From contig NC_063015.1 of the NCBI RefSeq assembly GCF_020509005.1, positions 4,030,001-4,094,000 of the forward strand: a stretch of 64,000 nucleotides of DNA, written 5' to 3'. A program made the position numbers and the translations under genes. Positions 21,172 to 31,126 of this stretch are shown here, piece by piece; within the stretch, counting starts at the first letter, position 1; the number at the start of each line of letters is the position of its first letter. Under the pieces are notes generated by a model. The model worked only from the letters and a program-made list of their open reading frames with translations, was not told the DNA's origin and made no database searches. This stretch comes from Fulvia fulva. Its lineage: Eukaryota; Ascomycota; Dothideomycetes; Mycosphaerellales; Mycosphaerellaceae.

Positions 21172-21691
21172 GGTTGGGTTGATTGAGTTGTGTGGCGGTT
21201 ATTCTTGAGGTCTGGTGTGAAGATTGTTGGGTTCATCTGTTGTTGCGGTGTAAAATGGGAGGGAAAAGATTGTGAGAGATGTGTCAGGTGTTGTGGTGTT
21301 GCGTGAATTTAGAATTTTGAGGACGAGGACTATGGATGACTATCTTACACTTGGGGCGAAGGGTGTGGATGGGGTGTTTGAGGAGCATTCTCCACAGCCG
21401 CTTGCCGCAAACAAGCGACGATTCTGGTGACTTAAGGCTCTTGCAATTGGGATCAGTGAAGATAGGCAGTCCAAGTAGCTCTTGTGCATGGTAGACGTTC
21501 GATGAATTTACTATGGCATGTGATCGTGGTGAAATTTTATTTTGATTGCGTTGCTGAATAGTATCTATCTTCGCAGCCTTTTGACGCCCAGAGCAGATAT
21601 ACCGTCACTCTGCTTGCCGACTTCAGCAATACATCGCGAGCTGCTCGATTGACGTCCCATCGTTGCTGTCTCGATAGATTGCCGTTGCCCC
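21172..21691. other. Intergenic
   Basis: About 520 bp; nothing recognised. Confidence 0.4.
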
Positions 21692-21988
21692 TTACTGCTC
21701 GCCACCCATTCCTTTGCGTCGAAGTCTTGCCTGCACAAGATCTGATTTGCTTGCCAAGGTCGTTGTGCTTGTTGTGGAGGCCTCAATTTCATGACCGGAT
21801 TCAGTAGATGTCGACATCTCGTCAAGCTCTTGCTCGGTTTCAATAGGAGTCGGCTGGATGGAGTTGCCAAGTTCGGCAGCAGCCATAGCAGCAAAGGCCG
21901 CATCAGTCTCTCTGGCGGCCTCGAGACCTGATGCTCGTGCAAGCCAGTCGAATGGCAGGGCTATGTATGAGAGCCACCTGAGAGACAT
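21692..21988 (-). CDS. Small hypothetical protein, 98 aa
   Basis: ATG at 21988-21986, starting MSLRWLSYIALPFDWLARA, then an Ala/Glu-rich helical segment (DAAFAAMAAAEL) and a Ser/Thr-rich region ending ARLRRKGMGG. The residue pattern is coding-like but I recognise no family. An additional 3' exon is possible. No clear signal peptide. Confidence 0.45.
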   Translation of the reverse strand: MSLRWLSYIALPFDWLARASGLEAARETDAAFAAMAAAELGNSIQPTPIETEQELDEMSTSTESGHEIEASTTSTTTLASKSDLVQARLRRKGMGGEQ

Positions 21989-22968
21989 TTTGGAGGATGC
22001 CTTGGAGGTGTAGGAAGTGTGGTAACTGTTGATGTGTAGTGTGGCGTGGTTTGCAAGTGCTTTGTTGAAGTTTTGTGATCTTCAGAAGTTTTGCAGTGGT
22101 TATGTCGTATGGGAGAAAGAGGTAGAGAATGTACGAAGATGACGGACGTATACGTACCTTTCCACCCACGCTCGCTGTCCTCAACACGAGGCTGTAGCAA
22201 GCTCATCGCTATTGTTGATTGGCAGGATGTTTCTCTGGTCCTCAAAGGCAGATATTGAAGCATGGCGTCGCACAATCACGCCGCACTGCCGTCCGATCTT
22301 GAGTGGAATAGCCTGAAATATCGGGCAGGCTGATCTGATAACGGCATACCACCTCGCATGGTTCAAAGTATGGTTGGCTGGTATCGAGAACAGTTGTGAA
22401 GCCTCCTCGTCAGGGGAAGGTGAGATATCGTAATACGACAACACCGTCGATTGAGACTGCTGCTACAGATTCATGGTTGCGGTCCGATGTTCACCTGCGC
22501 GGGTTGTCGCATGTTGCAAGGTGATGGGAAGGTGAAACCGCAGATGGAGGAAATGATGTGTGGGAAGCAGAACTAACCTCAGACCACCGATGGCTCGCAT
22601 GTGGTGTAGCGTCGGAAACTCCCGGCATCCATGACTGACAGGTCTGAGCTTGGAAACTGCACCGCCGCACACATGAAGACTTCCTTTGTTCTCCCACCTT
22701 CTCCATTCAGCCACTCTTGCCGATTTGATCTTTTGGTAGAGCTTAACACTGATTACTACCCAGGCGGAATCGCGTCGATTGATGCACCATCGATCCAGGA
22801 GATGTCGACTCAAAGCGTCCTGTTGCGTGGCAAGGCGCCTGCATCCTTCGCTCAGGCAGCGAGGCCATAGAACACCACGCACGAATGAGCTGATCCGCCA
22901 CCAGAGACTCATATACGTCAGTCTTGAGATGCTGAGCATCGAGAAATATCGTCACGACACTCTTTGCC
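21989..22968. other. Intergenic
   Basis: About 980 bp between divergent genes, with only short frames. Likely 5' leaders and promoters of the 98-aa gene and the SMI1/KNR4 gene. Confidence 0.4.
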
Positions 22969-24501
22969 ATGGCTCTCCGAACAACACCTGAAAAGGTGAC
23001 GCAAGAACGCGACATAGATCATGTCAAAGGACTACTCTGCGAGACCGCCCTCGAACTGGCTGTGCTTGGCGAAGTCGACTCTGCGAGAGATCTGCTCAGT
23101 CTTCTTGCATCCGCTACGGGAGAACCAGTCAGCCTCTTCCAGGCCGGTCTCAGCTTCGCATCGCGAGCGACAGGTCAGTGGCCAGTGGGAACTTCGGAGG
23201 AGGCGAAATCGCAAGACGCCCTATCAAAACTTCGCCAGCGATGTAAAAGAGACAGTTCGCATGGCTTCCCTATCGGTGGAAACGTCTACGACGAGTCTGG
23301 TCTGAAGGCATGTCTTGAAGCGAAGGATGTCTGTGGAGCTGACAGCACTACCGGTAGTTCGGCCATGGGCAAGGGAGTGCGGCTGGTGCAGGCATTGGAC
23401 ATCTCGTTGAAGTTGCATTATTCCGGTGGCCCATTGGATCCAGGCTCACAAGTGCGAAGATCTGCACGGATAGCATCGCTGTCAGATAGTGCTGCCGATC
23501 AGTCACCGGAGACGGTCTCTACCACCTCAGCACGACCAGGTGGTGTTGCCGTTGCAGACTTGGATGCTCAAAGCGCTGAAGTAGTTGGCATGATCGCCGT
23601 ACGCTGGAGGGCATATCAGCAGATACGCTACCTGGCAGAAGCAGAGAGTCTATGGCCATACTGGCTCGCGGGCCTACTTGCCGATGCTCTTTCGCTTGAC
23701 CGAGATGATTTGACAGCCAAGGGACAAGCATTGGTCGAAACATTCAAATCGAGGCTCGATCATGGCTTCGTTCCGTCTATACTGGCGGGAAAGTCGATGA
23801 AAGAGCTCCTCGACCTCGCGGCGAAAAGCAGCTTCGATCGCATGACAGAAGATGGCCACCCAGAAAGCAGTAGGATGTTCTTTAAAGCAGGAGCATCGGA
23901 AGAAGAGATCGAAGCCCTTGAGGGTCGCCTCCAAACCGTCCTTCCTGACGACTACAGAGAGTTCCTTCAAATTACGAACGGCTTTGGCGTAGGCGAATCT
24001 GGCATCTACAACGGCTACTTCCCAAGCCCGGCGCTTCATGCTACTGTCGATGTCAAGTGGGACGAAGAGGAGTACTTACAGCTACCCGTGGAGCTTCTAC
24101 AACTCCCGCGTGAACTGGAACAACTAGCCACATCTCACTGGAAACAACGAAGCACACGACCGAATGGTTACCTCGATTGGGAAGGAGCTCTACCTATCTT
24201 CGATCGTGTGCTGGAGCTGGGAACTCTTGACATTTATAACATCTGGCTCGTCCACCCGATGTTGGTTGAGCAGTGTCGCAATGCGTATCACGAGATGTAC
24301 AGAAACGCCAACAAGAAGCAAAGAAAACGGATCTTGCTGGCTATGGAGTCCTTCGCTGGCAGCAAAGGGGCTTTTGAGCAATTGCACTGGTGCTGTGTGA
24401 CTTGGGCGGCGGGAGGCTCTGCTTGCATGACTGCGTACGCTAGCTTTCGTGACTACATCGAGGCCATGACTTTGCGATCAATGCAACGGAGAGCTGAATG
24501 A
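22969..24501 (+). CDS. SMI1/KNR4 (SUKH) domain protein
   Basis: Single exon, 510 residues. Residues about 307-485 carry the SMI1/KNR4 signature: an N-terminal helix (ASEEEIEALEGRL), then LPDDYREFLQITNG and, further on, a conserved Trp/Asp region (YLDWEGALPIFDRVLELG). The first 300 residues are helical and unassigned. In yeast Knr4/Smi1 links cell-wall synthesis to signalling. Many fungi have several SUKH proteins of unknown role, and this one is not clearly the Knr4 orthologue. The start ATG is preceded by TTTGCC, an acceptable context. Confidence 0.85.
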   Translation: MALRTTPEKVTQERDIDHVKGLLCETALELAVLGEVDSARDLLSLLASATGEPVSLFQAGLSFASRATGQWPVGTSEEAKSQDALSKLRQRCKRDSSHGFPIGGNVYDESGLKACLEAKDVCGADSTTGSSAMGKGVRLVQALDISLKLHYSGGPLDPGSQVRRSARIASLSDSAADQSPETVSTTSARPGGVAVADLDAQSAEVVGMIAVRWRAYQQIRYLAEAESLWPYWLAGLLADALSLDRDDLTAKGQALVETFKSRLDHGFVPSILAGKSMKELLDLAAKSSFDRMTEDGHPESSRMFFKAGASEEEIEALEGRLQTVLPDDYREFLQITNGFGVGESGIYNGYFPSPALHATVDVKWDEEEYLQLPVELLQLPRELEQLATSHWKQRSTRPNGYLDWEGALPIFDRVLELGTLDIYNIWLVHPMLVEQCRNAYHEMYRNANKKQRKRILLAMESFAGSKGAFEQLHWCCVTWAAGGSACMTAYASFRDYIEAMTLRSMQRRAE

Positions 24502-24623
24502 TGACGCTTGATATGTCGCTGGCAGGCTCCGATATTGGCCGTCTCTGATAGCAGACCTCAGCGTCGCCATGACGTCTGTTGACAGCGCAAGATGGCACTG
24601 TCGTCCCTTGCCCCGATCAGCAG

Positions 24624-25253
24624 CTACCATTGGCTTTGCTCTTCTGCCTGTCCTCCTGCCTTAGCCAGCTGTTGCTCACTCCTCACCGGTAGAGCCATGA
24701 TCTTTCTGTTGCCCTGCGACACGTCATCCGGTTGTCTTTGCAACATCAAAGGCTCGGCGTTAGCAGCCATCGACGTTGCCTTGTCATCTGGATGTCTTCG
24801 CAGCATATAGCTTGCGGTCCTGCTATCAGCTAGCGGCGACGCATCTTCTCGAACCATCTCATCACACACCGAGTCGACTTCCATCATCTCACCACCCTCT
24901 TCTAACTCCTTCCGCTTCAGACCTCTCTTCAGCCCAGCCTCAAGATCGGCGATCGCGCTCGTGGTGACTTGGTAGCACTGACAGCCGTCTCGAGTATACA
25001 ACTCGTCTTCACATCCGCAGTCCCATGGAGGTGATGCATCTTTCTTGTTCGCAATCTGTGGTACGTCCGGAAGTCGAGGTTGCTCGGGAAGTTGGGCTTT
25101 GGTCTCGTCGATGATTTTCTGCATCTTTGCCATAGAGCCGTCGAGTGTGGCATTTAGGCGCGACATGGCTTGTGGGAGCTCGTGTGAGACCTGCGGTGTA
25201 TCGCGCGATGGAGTTGTCGCTTGTTGCTTGGGTGCGAACTGGCTGGGATGCAT
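24624..25253 (-). CDS. Hypothetical protein with cysteine-rich centre
   Basis: Single open frame of 209 residues from the ATG at 25253. The N-terminal half is Gln/Pro-rich with a helix (MSRLNATLDGSMAKMQKI). The centre has a cysteine cluster WDCGCEDELYTRDGCQCYQV. The rest is acidic and probably disordered (KELEEGGEMMEVDSVCDEM). No family recognised. Convergent with the SMI1/KNR4 gene, 122 bp apart. Confidence 0.5.
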   Translation of the reverse strand: MHPSQFAPKQQATTPSRDTPQVSHELPQAMSRLNATLDGSMAKMQKIIDETKAQLPEQPRLPDVPQIANKKDASPPWDCGCEDELYTRDGCQCYQVTTSAIADLEAGLKRGLKRKELEEGGEMMEVDSVCDEMVREDASPLADSRTASYMLRRHPDDKATSMAANAEPLMLQRQPDDVSQGNRKIMALPVRSEQQLAKAGGQAEEQSQW

Positions 25254-25523
25254 GTCGTTGCTGGCGATATATTCGTTGTGCAGTGCGTACTGGATCCGGA
25301 AGGGAAAACCTTTCTTGGCTCAGTTCCCAGTTTATCTCAGATTTTGATTGAGGAAGATGCAAGAGTTGGGTGTGCGCTTTGAGATGACGCTAAATTGTGC
25401 TAGAAGCCTGAGGACAATTCACCAACTAGCTTCGGAACAAAGGCCCGAGCTTCGAAGTTTACGCACATGACCCTCAAATTCGAAGAAACACACAACGAAT
25501 CGTACCGCTACCGACATCATCAA

Positions 25524-26221
25524 CTACCAAGAACCCACTGTATACCTGCCAACCATCCACTCTCTATCGCCCCGAAATCCGGTCTGCCGATTCTCATGCT
25601 CGAGCGCTTTCTTCAACTCCATCATCGAAAGCTCAGCGTCCTCCCTCTCCTTATCGCAAAAGGCTACACTCTCGCATTCCGCTATACAACCAGCAAGTCG
25701 CTTTCTGCACGTCTTCCATTGCTGCGAACGAGCGCCAAGCTTATCCGGCGGAGCTCTAGGTTTGCGCCTAGCTCTTCTCTTGAGATTCCTTTCTGGAACG
25801 CAAAGGTGATTTTTATCTTGAAGTCGCTCCCACTTTCGTTGTACGCGAGTGGTAGGCTCCTGAGGTGAGAGAGGGTATGTGATGGTTATGACCTGGTGAT
25901 GTCAGTATCGTGTGTTGGCCTCTGTGAGGGGGGAGGACGTACTGGTAGCCCTGGCTTTGCGAAGAGGATGCTGGTATTGACATCTTGAAGATCAGCTGGG
26001 CTGGTGTAGAGTTTACTGGGGGCATAATCGCCTGTTGAGAGTCGGCATGGATTCTTCATGATAGTGAATGTGGTAAGGTTGCGCTCACTTACTTTGCCTT
26101 TTGAAGGTATTTTGCTGACTATGCTGAGGTCTTTGTGGCGGGCTTCACTAAAAGGGAGGTTCTGATTGCAGGAGTGTTTCAAGGAATCGTGCTGCGCCTC
26201 AACGCCCCTGATGGCGGACAT
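25524..26221 (-). CDS. Hypothetical two-exon protein with C-terminal coiled coil
   Basis: Exon 1 25943-26221 (MSAIRGVEAQHDSL...ILFAKPGLP), intron 25893-25942 (GTACGT...CACCAG), exon 2 25524-25892 (VITITYPLSPQEP...). Total 215 residues. Phase 0 at both ends keeps the frame, and exon 2 is long and clearly coding-like: basic (NLKRRARRKPRAPP) then a charged coiled coil (KEREDAELSMMELKKALEHE). No known domain. The plus-strand frame over the same interval is a shadow. Confidence 0.6.
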
Positions 26222-26696
26222 TTCGACGCAAGAGCATCGACAGCGAGGCAGGTCATTCACTGCATGGAGTACAGCGCATGCGAAGCGTGGTCTATAGCAC
26301 CATCGTCTGTGTTGGCAGTCGACCCGTCATTACTCGCTTGCCGTGGTCATACTTGATGCGTCTTCAACGGCAGGCAATCGCATCACACTACGGCTGACGT
26401 TCTCCAGTGTCATGATCATCCGATCATACCCTCCAATGCGTTGTCTCGATGGCGATGACATGCTCACACGCACAGGGCACTGATGCGCTGTACAGAAGAG
26501 TCAAAAAGGCCTCTCACTCCAGCCCCAAACCTGCTCCCCAATCCTCCACATCCAACATCCAGGAACAGTATCAACCTCTAGCTTCGGCAAAGGATATCAC
26601 CTTCACAAACCCAAGTCACAAATACGTCCACCAAGCCTACTCATACTCTCAGCCTCCTCCACCTTACCATTCACGAAGTGCTTCGCATACTACAAG
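26222..26696. other. Divergent intergenic region
   Basis: About 475 bp between two divergent starts; the right half (26510-26690) is pyrimidine-rich, typical of a 5' leader. No gene seen. Confidence 0.4.
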
Positions 26697-28232
26697 ATGC
26701 GCTTCATCTACTTCGTTCCGATGCCGCTTGTTGGCTTGGTCGCTGCCGTGGCTTTGCCCGGGCACGACCTCCTTGGAATCGCTTCGTCATCCCAGCAATT
26801 GGGCCAAGACCTCGAGACTGCCACAACCAACATCAATGGCACAGCGTTCGATGAGCCATTCGATTCGCTGGAGCTTTCAAAGCGGTGGGGAGATAGAACC
26901 CAGAATGTGGTCATTTGGAAGGAATATATGGCGACATTCAAGAGATCGGGTGTCAATCTTGTAGCATGGATGATTGGGGCGGCGACTGACTGGTCTGGTG
27001 CACCTGTCCCGGCTGCACCGGCAGAGCGTGACTACACTATACGTGATATCGCCGACGCAGAGGGTTGGACGCGTGAGGTGCTCCCTACACCTCCTCATAT
27101 GGCACCTTTGCAAGTCCTACAAGGCTTGACAGGAGTCGAAGGTATGGAGAAGGAGGCTAAATCTGCTGGGAGAGGTGGTGGACCAGGTTCGACTAGCCAG
27201 CACGAACCACTGGACACCTCGTTGTCTCCAAGTAACGATTATCGTGCCTACAGGTCCTTCAACACTGGCCTAGTGTGTGGTTCTTACACTGTAGTGTACA
27301 GCTTGCCGCAGCGCATCATATCATGGCAACTTAACGACGCTCCCTGGCCCCAATTCTTGCAAACACCACCCCGAGGATCCAGAGGAGACTTCCCTGCTGG
27401 GTTGCCCGCACCGATATACCCTGCGATCCGTGACTGGTACGATATCGCCGCGGTCGAATACACCCAGCCGAATAGGATCAGAAAGGACAAGGCCCAAAGG
27501 CTCTTCCCAAGATGGTTTCATGTGGACCACCCCAATCTGGCGGACAGTGTGGTAGCCGCAGTCAGCATGTGCTTGAGCGTGCATGGAATCAACGACTTTC
27601 CGCCTTTGCCTGCCTTCGTCACGTTCCCGATCGGGTCGGTGGCCTACGAGTTGCTGCTTGGCACCCCCATTGGCCGAAGCGTCGGTATGTTCTTGATTAC
27701 CAAAAGGGAGAAGTATGGCCCCGATCTTATTATAAGCTCCATTACGGTATGGAATGGTGGCGATGAACGGGTCAACGATGACTCTGAGTCTGTAACGAAG
27801 AACGTGGACAAGAATGACAAGTTCGGGAAGAGACCAGTCTTCCTGTTCAACGTACGGAGGAAGACAAAGCTGCTCGACCAGGCCATGAGAGCCAACAGAG
27901 AGTTTGAAAAGAGAGGCGGCGTCGGGTATAGCCCTCACAAAGAGCAGCAGCCCTTGGCCGCGAAGAAGGGCCCACTTTGGCCACATCCGCTCAGGCCGCA
28001 ACCATTCCCCGCTGGTGGCAGCGCAGGTGGCAACAGCGCACCTTCCCAGGGCTCAAGCTCTAAATCAGAGCAATGGAAAAACCCCAAATTTGCGCTCGTA
28101 CCAGCGCAACCTGCAGGAGGAGCTGTGCAGACGTATGAGGGCAAGGGCAAGGGTGCAGCTCAAGACGACGTATTGTACGTGGATCCAGGCGCGCCACGTC
28201 CTCCACCCTCTGATGACGAGGAGTCAGTCTGA
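26697..28232 (+). CDS. Secreted hypothetical protein, 511 aa
   Basis: Single exon. An N-terminal signal peptide (MRFIYFVPMPLVGLVAAVALP) is followed by a globular region of about 370 residues with many Trp and Tyr (RTQNVVIWKEYMATFKRSG, NTGLVCGSYTVVYSLPQ), then a Pro/Gly/Ser-rich disordered tail ending in an acidic stretch. No domain or catalytic motif recognised. Few cysteines, so not a typical small effector. The start lies just downstream of a pyrimidine-rich leader. Confidence 0.75.
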   Translation: MRFIYFVPMPLVGLVAAVALPGHDLLGIASSSQQLGQDLETATTNINGTAFDEPFDSLELSKRWGDRTQNVVIWKEYMATFKRSGVNLVAWMIGAATDWSGAPVPAAPAERDYTIRDIADAEGWTREVLPTPPHMAPLQVLQGLTGVEGMEKEAKSAGRGGGPGSTSQHEPLDTSLSPSNDYRAYRSFNTGLVCGSYTVVYSLPQRIISWQLNDAPWPQFLQTPPRGSRGDFPAGLPAPIYPAIRDWYDIAAVEYTQPNRIRKDKAQRLFPRWFHVDHPNLADSVVAAVSMCLSVHGINDFPPLPAFVTFPIGSVAYELLLGTPIGRSVGMFLITKREKYGPDLIISSITVWNGGDERVNDDSESVTKNVDKNDKFGKRPVFLFNVRRKTKLLDQAMRANREFEKRGGVGYSPHKEQQPLAAKKGPLWPHPLRPQPFPAGGSAGGNSAPSQGSSSKSEQWKNPKFALVPAQPAGGAVQTYEGKGKGAAQDDVLYVDPGAPRPPPSDDEESV

Positions 28233-29407
28233 GTATACTACGTCGACTCTCGCGACACATAACGGTATCTTTGGAACGAGCAACAAGTCAGTGTGCGAGG
28301 AAAGGATATTCCTTTGGCGGTTTTCTGGATACTGATGTGGTTCCAAATTGCTATAACCACGATGAGGCAGACTGGCGGAGGATTCCCGACTCAACTTCCT
28401 TTTTGCGATCCTGATGTTGTGATAGAGAAGAGAGAAAGCGGAACACTACGGCCACTTTGAGACAGATTGATGGAGGGTTTCCCGAGTTGAGTGTTGGCAT
28501 CTATCCTGTGCACGACGAGGACTCAACGTGGCGGGTGGATCACACGACAAGTCGATGATGGATCTGTCTGAGCGTTCTGCATGATTTACACCCTAATTCT
28601 GAACACCAAGACGAGGTCAAGGAAGAGCCAAAGACAGATTTCAGATGTGTATGTATATTTGGTTACCAGCGTAGCACGAAAGAGTGACTGTGCTCGCCAG
28701 AGTCTCCACACTCTTCATCTCTCTTGTCGATGTATACTATGATGTCGTGAGTCTGGAGGCTCCTATTTCACCCCTCAAGTTGAAGTGACTGTGGCGCCAG
28801 CAGAGGCTCTCCTATGGCCTGACCGAGTAGGGCAGCTAATGAATGTCGACGCACGGCGGATTCCATAACAGCCAATAAGTTGATATCACAAACAGCTTCC
28901 AGTTCCAACATGTGGATGTAGCTACTCTCTCGCTAGCATAAGTTCTCCTATAGCCTGATCGAGTAGGGCAGCTAATGAATGTCGACGTACGGCGGATTCC
29001 ATAACAGCCAATACGTTAGTATCGCAGACTGAACCCCGCGCCACTGTGTGGCCGTAGTCCATGGACATGGAGATTGGCTTGGTAGTCAGACTGGCGTATT
29101 GGCCTTGAAAGGAGCACGGCTATCGAAGGTTCCTAGCTTAACAGCTGCATCGCGCTTAGTACTGTGATTGGCTGCCGGATCAGCATGTGTCCCACAGTCA
29201 GCAACTGCCAGCTCTCTTCTCTATTGCGACACAGACATCTCCCCCAGCTTGCACTACCTACCGAAGCTCGTGCATTGGTCCTTGAAGTATCGCAGCTAAG
29301 AAATGTTCGCAGAAGAGCTCCCCGCGGAAGTGATTTCCATTGGCTCCCAGCCTCGTGACTCCCTGTAGCGTGAACGTTCGCCCTCGATGGCACATTCGCT
29401 GGCGACC
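28233..29407. other. Intergenic with a duplicated segment
   Basis: About 1.2 kb between convergent genes. Apart from the direct repeat at 28808-29029 I see no gene or element. Confidence 0.5.
28808..29029. repeat. ~86-bp direct repeat, two copies 136 bp apart
   Basis: Copies at about 28808-28893 and 28944-29029 share long identical blocks, for example GAGTAGGGCAGCTAATGAAT. Most differences are C/T or G/A. About 50 bp separate them. No coding content. Confidence 0.9.
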
Positions 29408-30491
29408 TCAAGCTGGCCCAATATGCACCATAATACACGGCAACACTCCAGCATCCTGATTATCCAGACCACTCTTATCCCATACTCGAATGCCCGTGAT
29501 CGTCTTCTTGTCCAGCTCATCAATATGTTGCGCCAGCATCCACACGATACCACCGACATTCGGCGTTCCCAGAACGGCCTGGAAGGGCTTGAGGCCTTTG
29601 CCGCTAATCTTGCCTAGAAGTCACCAGCGGATTAGTGGACTGGGGAAAGAGACGAGAAGGAGACTTACCAGGCTCAAAAACATGCCCAGGCCACACAGGC
29701 GCATTCCCACTCGCCACACCCTCCTTCCTCAATGCCTCCTCGATCACGTCGCGAGTATCTTCGTTCATGACGTTTACCCTCACCACAATCTTCAGCCCTT
29801 TCCTCTGAGCTTCGTTCCCAACCGTAAGGGATAGCCACGTCAGAAAGACGACGTCGCTCCAATTCTTCAAATCAGGAAGAGCCGCATCGCCCCAAGCAGC
29901 ATTATTCTCCACAACATACCCCGGACCATAATTCCGATACGCAATGATCGCGCCCTGCGCAGGATTGTAGACTTCGTAATACTTCCCCTTCGTCGGCTTC
30001 CCTCCATTCTCTTCTCCATACGGCTCCGAGTGATCAGACTGGACGTTGACGTTAATACCACCGCCTAGAGTAACGCCCTGATCTGCGAGAGGAGCCTCGA
30101 TGCTTCCGACCACCCTCTTGACGGTAGCGTCACTCCAATCCATCGAATTCTTCCACCCCCACTCAGCAAGATCATCCACAGCATTATACTTCGCCGCCGG
30201 CGCGGTACCCTCTTGAAGCATCATCCAGAGTTTGCAGCCTTTGCCATAGTAGATCTCGTACGGGGACTTGGACCAGGGTGGCCAGACAGGCTTGGCGTTG
30301 AGATGCGGGAGTGATGTGGAGTTCTCGTAGAGGTCGGCATCGTCAAACTGGGAAGTGGCATCTCTTGCGATGATTGAGGTTGTGAGGGAGGTGCTGTGGA
30401 AGGCGCATGTGATGGTGGAGATGGCGATTACGAGGAGGCCGGCTAGGATGGTGATGACCAGGTTTGCGCGGCGGAGGTTGTAGGATGGCAT
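29408..30491 (-). CDS. Signal-anchored hypothetical protein, 342 aa
   Basis: Exon 1 29669-30491, intron 29614-29668 (GTAAGT...CTTCTAG), exon 2 29408-29613. The start is the ATG at 30491 (MPSYNLRRANLV). A hydrophobic segment at about 11-31 (LVITILAGLLVIAISTITC) is a signal anchor or signal peptide. The rest is a lumenal or extracellular domain with motifs such as GKGCKLWMMLQEGTAP, GYVVENNAAWGD and GTPNVGGIVWMLAQH. The longer upstream open frame is discounted because of its composition. No family recognised. Splice phase 1 is consistent and the exon 2 sequence is clearly coding. Confidence 0.75.
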
Positions 30492-31126
30492 TATGGCGGT
30501 GGTATGATGGGTATTCCTCAGTGGTAACATGGGAGATGCCTCTATGGTGGTACACTGGTGTTGCAGATTAAATGCTTGGAGTGGCCAGGTGCGCGTAGAT
30601 GCATATGAACAGAATGCACCACCGTGCCGCCTCTGGCATACTCGCGACGCACATGCACGAGTAGCCGACGTGATACCATGCCTGGATAAAGGCCAGTCTG
30701 CAGTCTCTTTGATAGAGCTACATACTTCGAGAAGGCTGTAGTGACAAGAGCGAGAGGAAGCGAACGTTGCTTGCTTTTCTGTCCCATGCGAACAATCAGT
30801 CCTCACATGACCCGAATCCAATCTCTAAGCTCCAACGCTTTGCATCCAGCAACAAAAGTAGTGGTGGTACACGGAAGCGTTTCAATCTTCCACGTGCGTG
30901 CGCGCTCCTCCCCTCCCCGTATGCCCGCCTTCTAAAACAATCAAAACTCCGGGTCATGTCTTCGATGAAATCTTCAGGGTATCCTTTGCGTAGCAACCAT
31001 CATAATGCGAAATCACGCTGCCCTGACCTGATCCGTGAATGTTGCTTGATCGTGGGCCGAGGGCAGCCTGAGCGGTAACTCATGGTGAGGATAATGTACA
31101 GTGGTAGGAGGCTGAGGGCCTTCTAG
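30492..31126. other. Intergenic
   Basis: About 630 bp; promoter side of the 342-aa gene and 3' side of the zinc-finger gene. Nothing else recognised. Confidence 0.4.

Noticed and set aside
25467..25868. Plus-strand 133-codon frame
   Set aside because: Antisense to exon 2 of the two-exon minus gene at 25524-26221, which has coding-like sequence and proper splice sites.
29604..30821. Long N-terminal extension of the 342-aa protein up to 30821
   Set aside because: The region upstream of 30491 has random-like composition and no signal peptide; the ATG at 30491 gives a proper hydrophobic signal anchor.
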